A stretch of 64,000 nucleotides of DNA from Plasmopara viticola (GCA_001695595.3 MBPM02000013.1:372001-436000), one strand, 5' to 3'. Counted from the first letter of the stretch, positions 1 through 11,630 are shown. The notes: generated by a model from the sequence alone, not told the origin. Numbers and translations are program-made.

Positions 1-805
1 TCTTGTTGTCTGACAAAGTCGGTACCTCGTTAACTTTAGCTGCAGCAGCTCTCAAAGCAGCCTCATTGTGTTGGCGAGCAGCTTCTTGAACTTGCTCATT
101 TATCGACGGCGTGTCCGTCTTGGACTCATCTACATTAGAGGCAATTTCTAGAGGGGAGTCAATAATTTTCAACGCTTGCAACGGTGTCACGGGCGTGGCC
201 GTGAACGTATCCATTAAAAAAGCCGTCTCATCCGTTGGGCCTGTAAGCATGGGCATGGACACCGCAGGTGGCGCCGTCACCGATTGCGGCACTCCTGCCG
301 ACGAGAGCGAGACATCAACTGGAGTCGCTACCATAGCTATGCTGGACACATCTGTTGCTCCTGCTACGCTGGCAACAATTGAATTCAGTCGGTGTCGCGA
401 GCAAAATCGCGTAAACCAGCCAGGCGAGGCCTTGAAATTGGCCATCTTTTCGTAGTTCTTGGAAAAAATAATAGCCTGCTGGCGCACTGCCGTCTGCGTT
501 AGCGGCATGAGTTGATAAGGCTGTGATTCACGCATACGCACAATCCACTGATACAGCTCATTTTCAAACGGCGCGTTGCGTTTAAAGCCGCCACGCTTGC
601 GCTTGTCGCGGTTGTGCTCGTTGCCCATAAAGTAGCGACTGCGAATAGTGTCTTTCATTTGTTTAAGCTTACGAATAGCGCCTTCCGATACACCATAGTG
701 CTTGGCTAAATCGACATTCTTTACTTTTGCCTCACGCTGTATTATTTCTAAAATCTCCATGCGCTCTTGGTCGCTCAATCGTCGTCCGGCGCCGCGAGGT
801 CCCAT
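1..805 (-). CDS. CENP-B/psq-type helix-turn-helix protein, 3' end cut by window edge
   Basis: The reverse strand is open from the ATG at 805 to the window edge (268 codons, no stop seen), so this is a partial gene. Residues about 15-50 form a psq-like helix-turn-helix (DLAKHYGVSEGAIRKLK). Residues about 80-140 match the second, CENP-B/Tc5-type DNA-binding domain and end in the hallmark GWFTRFCSRHRL. A basic linker (RDKRKRGGFKR, about 67-76) lies between them. Residues about 145-250 are low-complexity, rich in S/T/V/P, and an Ala/Glu-rich helix-prone stretch lies near the edge. The tandem HTH layout is typical of pogo/Tc5-family transposases and of host proteins derived from them. No DDE catalytic domain is visible in the part present. 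A nuclear DNA-binding role is inferred from the family. Whether it is a domesticated host factor or an element gene cannot be decided here. Confidence 0.75.
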   Translation of the reverse strand, partial: MGPRGAGRRLSDQERMEILEIIQREAKVKNVDLAKHYGVSEGAIRKLKQMKDTIRSRYFMGNEHNRDKRKRGGFKRNAPFENELYQWIVRMRESQPYQLMPLTQTAVRQQAIIFSKNYEKMANFKASPGWFTRFCSRHRLNSIVASVAGATDVSSIAMVATPVDVSLSSAGVPQSVTAPPAVSMPMLTGPTDETAFLMDTFTATPVTPLQALKIIDSPLEIASNVDESKTDTPSINEQVQEAARQHNEAALRAAAAKVNEVPTLSDNK

Positions 806-935
806 CACAGCTAAATAAATTGTTGTGCTCAGTTTGCCTTCTTCTTAAGTACGAAATCAATGGCTAGCCGTGCGTACACACACAGTCAACACTAATATGT
901 GTACACCTTGTGTTCAATCTGCCAATAGCTGCTCG
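806..935. promoter_or_regulatory. Divergent intergenic promoter region
   Basis: About 130 bp separate the ATG of the HTH gene (-) from the preferred ATG of the LSm10-like gene (+), so both promoters must lie here or overlap the transcribed ends. I see no clear TATA or Inr consensus. The call rests only on gene arrangement. Confidence 0.35.
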
Positions 936-1449
936 ATGACCAAGCCTAGGAGAAAGCCTCAATCACTACTACTGCTTCTTAAAAGTTTTGTGGGTTTACG
1001 TGTGCGTATTGAACTGAAGAATGACGTAATCGTGGAGGGAGTGGTGCAGGAAGTTGTTCGGGACATGGACTTTACGTTGCTGGACGCCTGCGAGATTAAG
1101 CCCGATGTAAGTCTGTCCCCACTTGCAAAAAACTTGATGATAAAAGTTATCTTTTATAATATTAGTATGCTTACAGGGTACTCAGTTAGAGCTAGAGGAG
1201 GTGTTTGTGATGGGAAAGACGGTATTGTACGTGCACATTCCTGACCGGATTAACATATCGCAGCACCTGCAACAATATGTGCGTCTGCTGTCAGAGCTTA
1301 AGACTCGATGTCATTCGAACGGCCTTATCATTAACCGGCTTTGCTTTTATGTTCGCATAGGCGCGGATAATTCGACAAAGTGCCACGATGTATACGCGAG
1401 CAAAGCGCTCGACCATCTCCTCACAATCAGGTCAATAAGTACGTGTTAA
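936..1449 (+). CDS. LSM10: LSm10-like Sm-fold protein (two exons)
   Basis: The model is exon 1 at 936-1106 and exon 2 at 1177-1449, joined across a 70-nt intron (GTAAGT donor at 1107, ACAG acceptor ending at 1176). It gives 147 residues. Exon 1 carries the Sm1 motif (LKSFVGLRVRIELKNDVIVEG, first 18 residues diagnostic); exon 2 carries the Sm2 motif VFVMGKTVLYVHIPD. The YVHIPD ending and the lack of an RG-rich tail fit LSm10, the SmD1 paralogue of the U7 snRNP that acts in histone mRNA 3'-end processing. SmD1 itself is the alternative. I chose the ATG at 936 because it puts the Sm fold near the N-terminus as usual; an in-frame ATG at 897 would add 13 residues. The last ~45 residues match nothing I know and could hide another splice. 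The stop lies 29 bp from the stop of the convergent CFAP57 gene. Confidence 0.7.
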
Positions 1450-1478
1450 ACGAAGAAAACCCATTTGAGTGTATAGTA

Positions 1479-4400
1479 TTACACAGGCGGAAGGCGCAAT
1501 GCTTCTGGTGGAGACGGTTTTTTTGCGTACTGTTGATGCTGTTGCCTGTGCTGAGGAGAGGTGTTGGATCCAGCTAACGCAAATCCGCTCAGACTTTTTT
1601 GCAACTCGGCGAGACGGGCCTTAAGCTGCAGTATGTGCACTTTTTGCAGCTCTGCCTCGCGCACCTTTGCCTTGCGCTCACGAATCGCCTCGCTGTTAGT
1701 CGAGAATTTTTGGTTTGCTGGGCTAGCGCCAATCGAGACCGTGGATTTGTACTTGATTCCGCACACTTCCTGGGTCTGCATGCGCACGTTGTGAAACTCG
1801 CGCCGCAGCTCATTTACTTGTGTAGTGAGTACAGCATTTTCTCGCTGTAAACGATGCAACTCGCTTTCGCTTAGAGTCATGTCTTTAATGATTTTTCTTT
1901 TGAGCGACTCGACCTCCCTTTCGAGGTAATCACGCTGCCGATTGTACTCGGTCTGTGAACTAAGGACCTTTGCTTCGGGTGTAACACCATCTTCGTATTT
2001 CTTGTTAAGCGCCATGACGGCGACTTTGAGCGCCTTTTTGTTATCCAGAAGCTGAGCACAGCCGAGCAAATCTGTCTGCATCTGTTGTATTAACGACTTT
2101 CCAAGAGCTACTTGTGCAGCTTGCAGGTTAAGCTCTTTCTGCATACCTTCCATCTTGAGACGAAGCTCTCCAATCATAAGATCGAGTGCAGCATTACTCT
2201 TGTGATATTGCCCGAGCTCGGCATCCATCTCTTCAATTTGAGTCTTCATAGCGGCAATTTCTTGCTCGCGCGGCTCAATCTGTCGTTTCAACTCTTTGAT
2301 CTTGTAATCCAGTACAAATTTAAATTTCTCCAGCTCCTGGTTCTTCTTTTTCAAATCATAAATTCGCTTTTCTTTGTCTTGAATGGTCTCCTCACGCTCG
2401 CGAATTTCCTTTTTATGACCTTGGATATCCTTCTCAAGACCATGTATATTCTCTTTCAACTCCTTTCCCTTTTCCTCCAAAGACCGAATTTCCTCGCGCT
2501 GATCTTCAATATCTTTTTGAAGCGCTGAAAATTTCTTTTTCATGATTCCGTTCTCACCTTTCAGGCGAAGTGTTGCCCCAAGCTCGTCCGAAAGCTTAAG
2601 CTCGTACTTGGTCTTGAGCTCATCTACCTCAAGGTCAGCATCCTCTTCGATTGAATGCCTCAGTGCCTCATTTGTTGCAATGAGTTCCTCCTTCGTCCGA
2701 GCACATATTGCTTGCAATTCTTGCTCATGAGCTACCTTTTGATCGTATTCGGTGGTCATTTCCGCTATAAATTGTGTATGGCTTTCCACAAGTAGGTGGT
2801 TTTCCTCTTCAAATCGTATACTCTGTTCGCTACATGCTTGCTCCAGTGCTGCGTAGCGTGCTTTTTCAGCTTGGATCTTGTTTCCATATGTAAATTCCAT
2901 TTCTTGCACCTCCTCTCGGTACGTCGCAGCCATTTCAAGCATTTTCTTTTCGTACTCGCTTTCCATATCAGTCTTGTCAGTTTGCATGTCGCCGCAGCGT
3001 TGACGATCTTGCATGAGCTCAGCTGTAAACTTGTCGGATACTTCCTTGATCTTTTCCTTGTAATTCAAATCTTTTAAACGAAGTTGATATTCATTCTGGA
3101 GCGTTAATTCGTCCACTTTGGCTTTAAGTTCGTTCATAAGACGACTTTTCTCTTCAAGATCTGATTTTGTGACCAAAATCTCTTCCGCAAACGGCAATCC
3201 CGAGCCACTTGCACTGTTGGCCCCTCCACCAAGTATCAAACTATCACTTCGACCTTCCCTTAAGCCAATGGTACCGAAACCTCCTACACCACTGCTTACT
3301 CCAGTATTACTTGCTTTTCCAATGACATTTTGCGTCTCAAAGATGCATAAGGATCCATCTTCACCTGCTGAAAAGAGGTATTGATTGTCGTAAGATAGTC
3401 GAAGTCGTGATACGGGAAGGTCGTGACAATGGTACTCAGCATATGGCCGAACCGCAGTGCTAGTCCCTATAGGACCAGACGGTGCCATCGATCCGGTATG
3501 ACTCGAAAACCCTATCGACTTTGAAGGTGCCAACGACTGCCCAACACCATTCACTGATGCTGATGCTTTTTGCAAAGACTCTTTTTCGAGTGGTAAACGA
3601 TATAACCTCACTGAACCAGGACGATCAGGTGCTACAGAACCAACAAATAGCACTTGATGCGAATTTGCGAGGACTAATGGGCCTCCAATTGCCCCATTGT
3701 TGCCAATCCAGAGCTCATTTCGTGTATTGCCCGTTGCCATATCAATCTCTTTTAGCATATTGTCCGATCCTGTAACGTAAGCCACTTCTCCTCCCGGAGA
3801 TAGCGTGGCATCGATGTACGAACAACGTGCCTGTGAGTGACCCTCATGAACCTTTGATGCTGTACGAAGGCTCCACAGAAACACTGTACCATCAGCCCCA
3901 CACGTCAGAAGCTTACGATCGTCTGATTTCCATGAAACAGCTGTCACGCGATTTGAATGCCCACGTAATATTGCAATCAGCTCACTTGTATAAGTAGCAT
4001 ACACGTGGACAATATTATTGTTCACGGCAGCCAAAAATTGTCCTCCATTCGAAAAGCGCACCTCACGACAGCCCTTGACTGCGAATTCACAATACGAGCG
4101 AATGTCGTCCATAAGAACATTAAGCATCCGAAGTTTATCAGTAAATCCTACAACAACATGCAAGCCCGAGGGATGAAACGCCACACTTAGTGCGTCTTCT
4201 TGAAAGACCTTGAAGATGTCCGTTGACCTGTCTAGGTAATTCCATACTCGCACCGATCGATCAAGTGCACATGTGACAATTAATGGCTTCCGAATACACG
4301 TATCAAGTCCAGTGATATGACAACTTCCATTGCTACTTGGTGCATGGAAAGCTGTCGAAACTAGCTCAAAATTCATGGCATCTTCCTTAAGAATATCCGT

Positions 4401-5446
4401 ACTTGAAAGTGTAAGCGTGTATAGCTGATTGTTCTCTAGCGAGCACACGAGCACATCTTCGTTTGGACTAATAGCTAAATTCTGGATCGAACAAACTTCG
4501 CCTTCAATTCGAAATGTTTTGGTCTTTTTGTAGTACTCACGCGGTCCTCCGTCATCGCTTCGGTCGAAAATACGCACACAACCACCCGAACCGCCACAAA
4601 CAAAGCCTTTTGAATAGCCCACCAACGAGCTCACGAAGCTGCCATCACCCGCCGCTGATGTCACAACTTGTCGAAACTCGAATTGCTCAAACAGCCACAA
4701 ATCTCCTGAATCCGCAGCAGCAACAACGCGGTCGTCGGAGACCCAAGTATGGCGAAGAAAATTAGCGGGTTCCCGCTTTAGCGGAGTTGCGTGTAGTTTT
4801 AGTTGACCGTCTGACAATCGAAGAAACTTGAGTATACCGTCTCCACTGACACATATTGTAAAAGGGTCATTCGGACAAAAGTCTGCTTGATTAACGGTGT
4901 TGCCTTGCGGTGTCGAGGTTTTGACGCTTGCGACTAGTTTGGTTTTCTCCCATAGCCAAACTGAAAGCACCCAATCTGGTGCCCCTCCCAACGTGATGCA
5001 ATACTTGCTGTCACCTGAAAACGCTACCCAAACACAAGTGTCAGCTAGTCCATCGCTAAGTGTCAATGTCCTACGACGCCGTAGCGTGGTAAGGTCGTGT
5101 ATGTGCACAACAGCGCGCTCTGCTTGTTCCGCGACGGCCACGTAGCGCTTGTTAGGCGCCACAGCAAGCGCCGTGATACCACGTCCCGTCGTCTCAACAC
5201 CGTGTAAAAATTGCTGTTCTTTGGACTCAAGATTGTAAATAATGACGTTGTGACCGCATGGATAAACGAGCACGCTTTCCTCAGCAAAGGCGACGTTGTT
5301 GTGCACCGTGCCTTTGAGCCCAAAAATGTGGCTAATGCGCAATATTATTCAGCATAGCAAAACAAAATAGTAAACGATTACGGCTTCTTTCCTTACCGAT
5401 GGATGAGGCCCGGTGTGTTGTTGTTGTTGCTTGCACTACTCGTCAT
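1479..5446 (-). CDS. CFAP57: CFAP57 (WDR65) axonemal WD40/coiled-coil protein
   Basis: The model is exon 1 at 5446-5397 and exon 2 at 5331-1479, with a 65-nt intron (GTAAGG donor, TTAG acceptor), giving 1,300 residues. Without the first exon the large open frame has no ATG. With it the protein starts MTSSASNNNNTPGLIHRHIF and runs straight into the conserved N-terminus. Residues 1 to ~690 are WD40 repeats (for example TCIRKPLIVTCALDRSVRVW and LRGHSNRVTAVSWKSDDRKL). From ~710 to ~1230 it is a long coiled coil with the family-diagnostic block GHKKEIREREETIQDKEKRI followed by a KFKFVLDYKIKELKRQIEP-like run. Length and order match animal and algal CFAP57, which in known species is a ciliary inner-arm dynein regulator. 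It is divergent from eIF2-gamma (177 bp between ATGs). The C-terminus is Q/P-rich and not conserved. Confidence 0.96.
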
Positions 5447-5623
5447 GATTGCAAAGTGGTTGAAGATACTCCATACGTCGTTTCATGACGAAAAAAGCGA
5501 TCGTCCTTGATTGTGTGGGCTACACCAAGTGTGCTGGAATGATTGTCGTCGTCGTGGCCGCCAGCAGATTTTTCCTCGCTTTAGCATCTTCTGAGTACTT
5601 TGTCACTCCTCTCTCCTTTGACC
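5447..5623. promoter_or_regulatory. Bidirectional CFAP57/eIF2-gamma promoter with Inr-like motif
   Basis: 177 bp lie between the two divergent start codons. TCACTCC at 5603-5609, 15 bp before the eIF2-gamma ATG, fits the TCAYTYY core of the oomycete initiator. I found no equally good match on the CFAP57 side. Promoter function is inferred from position and motif. Confidence 0.45.
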
Positions 5624-7080
5624 ATGCAGGAGACTATGCAGAAGCATCTTGCAGTACAGGATCTGTCCAAGCTCAAGATTGAAGAGCTCACGCCATTGAC
5701 CCCAGAGGTGATTAGTCGTCAGGTAGGCAAAAGGAGGTTGATACATGTGTTGAAAGAGGTTCTTTTCTAACTAACACGGGTACTATCTAGGCCACCATTA
5801 ATATCGGTACCATTGGTCATGTCGCTCACGGTAAATCAACTGTGGTGAAAGCCATCTCGGGCGTGCAGACGGTGCGCTTTAAGAACGAACTCGAGCGTAA
5901 TATCACAATCAAACTTGGCTATGCCAATGCCAAGATCTACCGAGCGGAAAATGGTGCTGGTATTGGCTGTTACCGCGCATTTGGTAGCTCCAAACCCGAT
6001 CGTTTCGTCGATGAAAATGACGACAAGATTACGTGGGTGCTGCAACGTCACGTGTCATTTGTCGACTGTCCTGGGCACGACATTCTCATGGCAACGATGT
6101 TGAACGGTGCTGCTGTCATGGATGCTGCGTTGTTGCTGGTTGCTGGTAATGAAGTATGCCCACAGCCTCAAACTTCCGAGCACTTGGCTGCTATTGAAAT
6201 CATGCGGCTCCAGAACATAATCATTTTGCAAAACAAGGTGGATCTGATTAAAGAGGACGCTGCAGTGGCTCAGCATGAACAGATTAAGAAGTTTGTAGCT
6301 GGTACCGTGGCCCATGACGCCCCAATTATTCCTATTTCCGCTGTGCTCAAGTATAATGTGGACGTGGTCTGTGAGTACATTTGCCGCAACATTCCAATTC
6401 CCAAACGCGATTTCACGTCAAAGCCCAAGCTCATAGTCATTCGTTCGTTTGATGTCAATAAACCTGGTGAAGATGTCGAGAACTTGAAGGGTGGTGTCGC
6501 TGGTGGCTCTATACTTGAGGGTGTGTTGCGTGTTGGAGACGAGATTGAAGTGCGCCCTGGGATCGTGAGTAAGGACGAGGAAGGCAAGATGACATGCGTA
6601 CCAATTTTCTCGCGTATTGTATCCTTGTATGCGGAGAAGAATGACCTGCAGTTTGCTGTCCCTGGTGGACTAATTGGTGTCGGCACGCACATTGATCCTA
6701 CGCTCACGCGTTCCGATCGGCTGGTGGGTCAAGTGTTGGGTCTTAAAGGCAGTCTACCGCACGTATTTACAGAGCTAGAAATTAATTTTTACTTGCTTAA
6801 GCGTCTGCTGGGTGTCAAGACCCAGGAGGGAAGCAAGGCGTCCAAAGTGCAAAAGCTTTCGAAAGCAGAAGTACTTATGGTGAACATTGGATCCACGGCT
6901 ACTGGAGGCAAAGTGCTGGCGGTGAAGCAGGATCTTGCTAAGATCTTGCTCACGGTTCCAGTGTGCACGCAAGAGGGAGAAAAAATTGCCATTAGTCGCC
7001 GAATTGACAAGCATTGGCGTCTTATCGGTTGGGGCCAAATACGTCGTGGCAGCAGGATCGAAATTGCTGACGCCGAATAG
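5624..7080 (+). CDS. EIF2S3: Translation initiation factor eIF2 subunit gamma
   Basis: Exon 1 is 5624-5722 and exon 2 is 5791-7080, joined across a 68-nt intron (GTAGGC...CTAG). This gives 462 residues, close to the ~470 usual for the family. The G-domain motifs are complete: G1 GHVAHGKST (42-50), G3 DCPGHD (125-130), G4 NKVD (181-184) and G5 around SAVLKY (215). The stretch [17 protein letters not shown] and the following [16 protein letters not shown] are signature eIF2-gamma. Domains II and III follow, with [20 protein letters not shown]. It binds GTP and initiator tRNA as part of eIF2 in the cytoplasm. Oddity: the zinc-knuckle loop after switch 1 reads [13 protein letters not shown] and keeps one cysteine where animal proteins have three. 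The ATG at 5624 is the first that opens the conserved frame. Convergent with the LeuRS gene. Confidence 0.97.
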
Positions 7081-7628
7081 AAATTCGAATCTTTGCAAAG
7101 TCGTCTTGTGTTGCTCGAGCGAAGAACAAGCACGGAGTGTAATTAAGCAGGGCGAAAGGAGCAAAGGCACTGAAAAAAAGGAACCGCAAATCGTGGAGGA
7201 AGGATAACTTGAATGTTCCAGCAGTTTGTTGTCTTTGTTTAAATCAAGTCTAGACATTGATAAAAAGCAAGCACCAGTGTAGACTAGCGACTATCTGACC
7301 ACTAAAATATACTGCCGCAACCTCGAAATGTGCGACAATTTTATTGGGTGTAGACGAAGATGGCAGGTTTGCCTGGCGATGACGCCTCCATCCTCTTAGC
7401 GTCTCCATTTGGAATTTCTTCACCCACGTAAAAGAACTGAAGCAGAACACGTTTCAAACATAAGCGTAGTGCCCTACAGCTTCATTGATGCGGTAAACAT
7501 ACCTCAATGTTTTGAAGGTCCAGCGATCGGCAAAGGTACAATTGGTTGGAGGCAAGCACACTCTTCTGATCGTACGGCATCCTGGCAAATCAGACCGTAT
7601 GAGTAAAGGTATTCCACCATTGCGTGGT
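7081..7628. other. Intergenic, convergent 3' ends of eIF2-gamma and LeuRS
   Basis: 548 bp with no supported gene. It should hold the 3' UTRs and polyadenylation sites of both flanking genes. Short open frames occur on both strands, but none has conserved motifs or plausible splice partners. Confidence 0.6.
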
Positions 7629-10600
7629 TTAACAATTGCCGTACCTTAATTCTAAAGCCTCACGGCCACGCAGCTCAGCCTCGGCCTTGATAAAAGCAGC
7701 AAACTGCATCACGTTCTTGGTCATTTTTTTCAGCGACTCATCTTTGGCCAGCTCGCCCTTAAGCTGCTTCATAAAGTCGGCAGAAAATTGCTTTGTAGCG
7801 TCATCAAACAGGCCGTCCATAAGCACGAGCACCTTCTGTTGCCACTCAGGGAATTCCGATGTCAGATACACGTGCGCGTGTGTTGGTTTTTTGGCGGGCT
7901 TAATCGGTTCTGCACTTTTCTTGCCCTTCTTGCTGCAAGTCTTGGTGAGGGTCTCACGAAAGCTTCGAGTCACCTTGTTCAAAAAATCTCCTGCACGTAG
8001 AAGTCCATGATCCACCTCTTCGGTTTTCGGCCATGAAGCCACCGACACAAAGCCCTTTTTGCCAATCGCTGTCCACATGTACTCACAAAAGTGCGGACAG
8101 ATCGGTGATAGGACAATGAGTTGCGACTCAATGAAGCGCATGATAACGTCATGGTGCATCGGCACCTCGCTACGGGCACAGATGTCTCGGTACGAGTCAC
8201 GGGCAATTTGGTACTCAAAAAATCCCGAGTGAAGACCTTCGCGCCATTGAAGACGCTCGTAGAGTGAAGCCGTCGTACCAATAAGATTGTTCATCTGGTT
8301 CGAAAAGACCTTGTCATTAAAATTCATCTCACCCGTGCGCAGCAATGCCTTGTCCTCCACGACCCGCTTAATCCATTCCTCTTCAGTCGTGAGACGCAAG
8401 ATAGCCATGCGGCACGTGTCAAGTGCATAGTTGGCATCGTCCATACCATCACCGGCGTCAGCACAAGCGAAACGGGTGGCATCGGCACCAAACTCGGCAG
8501 CACAGTCCTTTAGCGTGAGAAAGTTGCCCATCGACTTTGACATCTTCTTGCCGTCCACCTGAATATGACCGTTGGTAAAGAAGCCACGTGGCCATTTGGA
8601 TGGATCATCACGCCAGATTTCTGCATGGTTGTACAAACACATTGTCAAGTGGTTGCGAATTAGATCTTTTCCAGACGCGCGGACGTCAATGGGATACCAA
8701 TACTCAAATTCGTTACGAAGTTTCTCTAGCACAGCAAGCGGAATCGTCGACTCAGCAGGCGGCGACGCTTTCAAAAAAATGTAGTCAAAGACCTCCTTTG
8801 TCATCTGCTCAGGCTTAATGCCGTGTGGTCCCAATTTCGATCCATCCAAATTACTTTGCAAATGGTGCGCAATAGTGTAGTAAGCCATATAGATAGTTGA
8901 GTCGGTCAGTGACTCGACCACAAACTCGCGGTCCCATGGTAGACGCGTGCCAAGACCAGATTGACGGCACGGCGCCCACTCTTTCAGCCACCCAAGGGTC
9001 GACTTGTATTCGCCCAATGCCACTGGATTAAAGGCGTTAAAGCTCTTAGAGTCACTGATGTGGTCCATCACGCGCTTCTTCCAATCTTCTGCACCGTATG
9101 TCAAGTACCATTGATCCAGATGCGCAACCACGCACTCGTCACCACTGCGTGACATGACGAGTGATTCAGTTTCCCAGTACGGAATAGCGTGTTCAGCATT
9201 CAACAGCTCCTGGCGCATCACAGCCTTGGCATCGCACACTTTTTGGCCCTTCTGCGAGCCTACGAGAAGCACACCCTCATAAAATCCCTTTAGATACACA
9301 AGTTCTTTAGCCTTGGCCAGCTTATCCTTGTCATTCTGCGAGACAATTTTGAGGTCATTGCAGACCTTTTCTGCCGCCATGTCCCCAAAGCCAGGAATCT
9401 CAATGATGGGCACAGGCTCGTACGGTAAGACCATGTGGTCTGCAATGCCAAATTTTTCACGAAAAGCAGCCTTCTGCTTCAAGTCTCGGAACGCTGCAAA
9501 ATCATCGGGCGAGTCGGACGGAACACTCATCACTACACCCGTACCTTTGCCCATCGAGATCGTGAGCAGCGGCAGAGTATAAATCGTGTCGTATGGCGCA
9601 TTAGGCGCGGTCAGCGGCAGACCGAGCAGATCCCAGCCTTTCACTTCAAGCAAACACTCTTCCTTGCCCCAGACACGTGAAAACTCTTGGTGTGCCAAAT
9701 TTCGTGCCGCACGACGGCTCATAACAAAAACGTCATTATTATCGTTGATAAGAAAGGCACCGTAATTGCCCTCAGGCAGCACAAAGCAGTTCGTTTGTCC
9801 ATACAACGTCTCCGGACGCAGCGTAGCTGCAGCCAAGTAAACCTTCTTCCCAGCAAGTGTTGCCAATTTGGCGGGGAATGGCTCCTGGATGCGTAGCTTG
9901 GCGAGCGTGTACTCTTGAGGCCCAACTCCTTCACCTGACGCACGATCATGATCGGCACAGCTCTGTCCGTCAAGAATCGAAAAAACATTCGGACGCTTGC
10001 CACGCACGACACGATTGTGTTCCTTAAGCTTGTTGAGTTGCCAGGTGACAAAGGCGTCGTAGAAAGGATTCACGTCCGTCGTAATGAAGGAGCGACGCCA
10101 GTCAATGTTCATGCCAAAGCGCTTTAAATCTGCAACGGCATGCGGCGGGAAATACTCAAGCCAGTAGAGTGGGTCGTGAAACTTTGGGATCTCATCCTCG
10201 GGGATGTGTGAGATTTTAAGAATATCGTACTGGTGCACAACACCGCCCGTCTTGGCTGCGGCCTTGGACTTCTTCCCATGTGCCTTATTTAATGAGCCCT
10301 CAGTAGTGGTGGTAAGAGGAGGGTCTTCATTTTGATCGCGCGAAAAGTTGGGTGGATTACCGTACTCTTCGAGCTCACGCTTAAGCTTATTCGCGGCGGC
10401 TTGGATAGGCATGCCTGTGCAGTGGAAGGCAAAGGGAAAAACTACATTTTCACCCTTCAGACGGTGGTAGCGCGAGGCAAACTCGACTTTCATTAGCGAA
10501 AACAAGTGACCCACGTGCAGGTAGCCATTCATGTACGGGTACGGGAACGTGACCATGTATTTGGGCTTGCTGGGATCTGGTTCCGAATCAAAGAGCTTTG

Positions 10601-10727
10601 CGGCGTCCCACTTAGCAATGATCTCGTGCTCAATATCAATAAGGTGGTCACGACGCGCCATTTTCTTAGCAGGCACAGCATTTTCCTCCAGCTTTACGTC
10701 GTCCAACTTGACTGTCACGTTCTCCAT
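7629..10727 (-). CDS. LARS1: Cytosolic leucyl-tRNA synthetase (class Ia)
   Basis: A single 1,032-codon exon from the ATG at 10727. It charges tRNA-Leu with leucine and edits mischarged tRNA. The HIGH-type signature is HVGH (71-74, within [13 protein letters not shown]) and the second ATP-binding motif is KMSKS (728-732, within [16 protein letters not shown]). The CP1 editing domain (~250-520) keeps the threonine-containing loop [10 protein letters not shown] (301-310) and [16 protein letters not shown] (395-410) with its conserved Asp. These place it with the archaeal/eukaryotic cytosolic type rather than the bacterial or organellar type. An insert near 128-165 (acidic, then Lys/Ala-rich) looks lineage-specific. 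The protein ends earlier than animal LARS1 (~1,176 residues), so the extreme C-terminal domain of that protein is missing or shortened. No intron is needed. Confidence 0.97.
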   Translation of the reverse strand: MENVTVKLDDVKLEENAVPAKKMARRDHLIDIEHEIIAKWDAAKLFDSEPDPSKPKYMVTFPYPYMNGYLHVGHLFSLMKVEFASRYHRLKGENVVFPFAFHCTGMPIQAAANKLKRELEEYGNPPNFSRDQNEDPPLTTTTEGSLNKAHGKKSKAAAKTGGVVHQYDILKISHIPEDEIPKFHDPLYWLEYFPPHAVADLKRFGMNIDWRRSFITTDVNPFYDAFVTWQLNKLKEHNRVVRGKRPNVFSILDGQSCADHDRASGEGVGPQEYTLAKLRIQEPFPAKLATLAGKKVYLAAATLRPETLYGQTNCFVLPEGNYGAFLINDNNDVFVMSRRAARNLAHQEFSRVWGKEECLLEVKGWDLLGLPLTAPNAPYDTIYTLPLLTISMGKGTGVVMSVPSDSPDDFAAFRDLKQKAAFREKFGIADHMVLPYEPVPIIEIPGFGDMAAEKVCNDLKIVSQNDKDKLAKAKELVYLKGFYEGVLLVGSQKGQKVCDAKAVMRQELLNAEHAIPYWETESLVMSRSGDECVVAHLDQWYLTYGAEDWKKRVMDHISDSKSFNAFNPVALGEYKSTLGWLKEWAPCRQSGLGTRLPWDREFVVESLTDSTIYMAYYTIAHHLQSNLDGSKLGPHGIKPEQMTKEVFDYIFLKASPPAESTIPLAVLEKLRNEFEYWYPIDVRASGKDLIRNHLTMCLYNHAEIWRDDPSKWPRGFFTNGHIQVDGKKMSKSMGNFLTLKDCAAEFGADATRFACADAGDGMDDANYALDTCRMAILRLTTEEEWIKRVVEDKALLRTGEMNFNDKVFSNQMNNLIGTTASLYERLQWREGLHSGFFEYQIARDSYRDICARSEVPMHHDVIMRFIESQLIVLSPICPHFCEYMWTAIGKKGFVSVASWPKTEEVDHGLLRAGDFLNKVTRSFRETLTKTCSKKGKKSAEPIKPAKKPTHAHVYLTSEFPEWQQKVLVLMDGLFDDATKQFSADFMKQLKGELAKDESLKKMTKNVMQFAAFIKAEAELRGREALELRYGNC

Positions 10728-11630
10728 CGTGTCCTTGGAGCCACTTAAAAAATTATCGAGTATTCTGTTACTTAGGCCAATACAGAAAATTGGTGTACTC
10801 TAATTTATTGTGTGAGCCTTCCACAATATTTAGTCATGGCGAAGAAGCATATCACTTACTTATTCGCTTAGTATTCGACCGTACTTTAAAATGAAACAAA
10901 GTGAATAGGCAATTGGCTAACGGCGTATCTGTACCGGCAAGCGGGCTGCAATTGAGACAGGCGAGGCATTGACTGTGATAAGTCCGCGCTTTTGTCATCG
11001 CTAATGTCGTTAGGTCACAGGGCCGGCGAGGGTCCAACCGGTCGCCATTGCGAACTTTTCTAAGACCGTTTTATGAAGTCAGGCGAAAAAATGTTTTTTT
11101 TTTATTGTCTAGGGGCTATGCCATTGACCATACAGACCTTTTCGAGCTTTACCATAGATGTATGTTCCAGCTTTAGGCTTGGATTGTCCGGTCTTCTTCA
11201 GAATAAGATATGTAACCGAGCGCTATAGTCTTTGACCGCCGCCTGTAACGTCACATGCGCATCCAAAAAAATTGCAGAGTTCTTGTTTCGAATCCTTGAC
11301 CCTTAGAGTGCGACTAATCGGTTTTCTCTTAAGCGAAATAGTATTATCGTTAGCGTTATGCTTCTAGATATAATTTAAGCTGCGCTCTATTAGCATACCA
11401 AATATATAATAAGCTCAAAGTACGAAACAATCTTATTGCTTGGTAGTGCCCTTAAAGCCGACTGGAGCGCATGAATGCGCATAAGCCATGGACATTGCTC
11501 AACTATTTACTGCGCACGCACTTCAGGCCTGAAGATTTCGAGTATGATTTCTGAGGGCAAATGTATCACTTGATATATAAATAAGATTCTACCAGTATGG
11601 CTCAATTCTCAAATCTTAAATACCTATATT
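10728..11630. other. Gene-poor intergenic stretch
   Basis: About 900 bp upstream of LeuRS without a supported gene. The first ~100 bp presumably contain the LeuRS promoter. The rest includes homopolymer T and A-rich runs. One 61-codon minus-strand frame (10852-11037) has no ATG start or recognisable motif and is not called. Confidence 0.55.

Noticed and set aside
111..455. 114-codon plus-strand frame
   Set aside because: It lies antisense within the CENP-B-type HTH gene, whose minus-strand frame has clear domains; the plus frame shows no motif.
7250..7450. 66-codon minus-strand frame between eIF2-gamma and LeuRS
   Set aside because: It matches no known domain and has no splice continuity with LeuRS, which ends normally at 7629.
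10852..11037. Cys-containing minus-strand frame as a retrotransposon gag or zinc-knuckle fragment
   Set aside because: The cysteine spacing does not fit CCHC, there is no ATG, and no neighbouring element sequence supports it.
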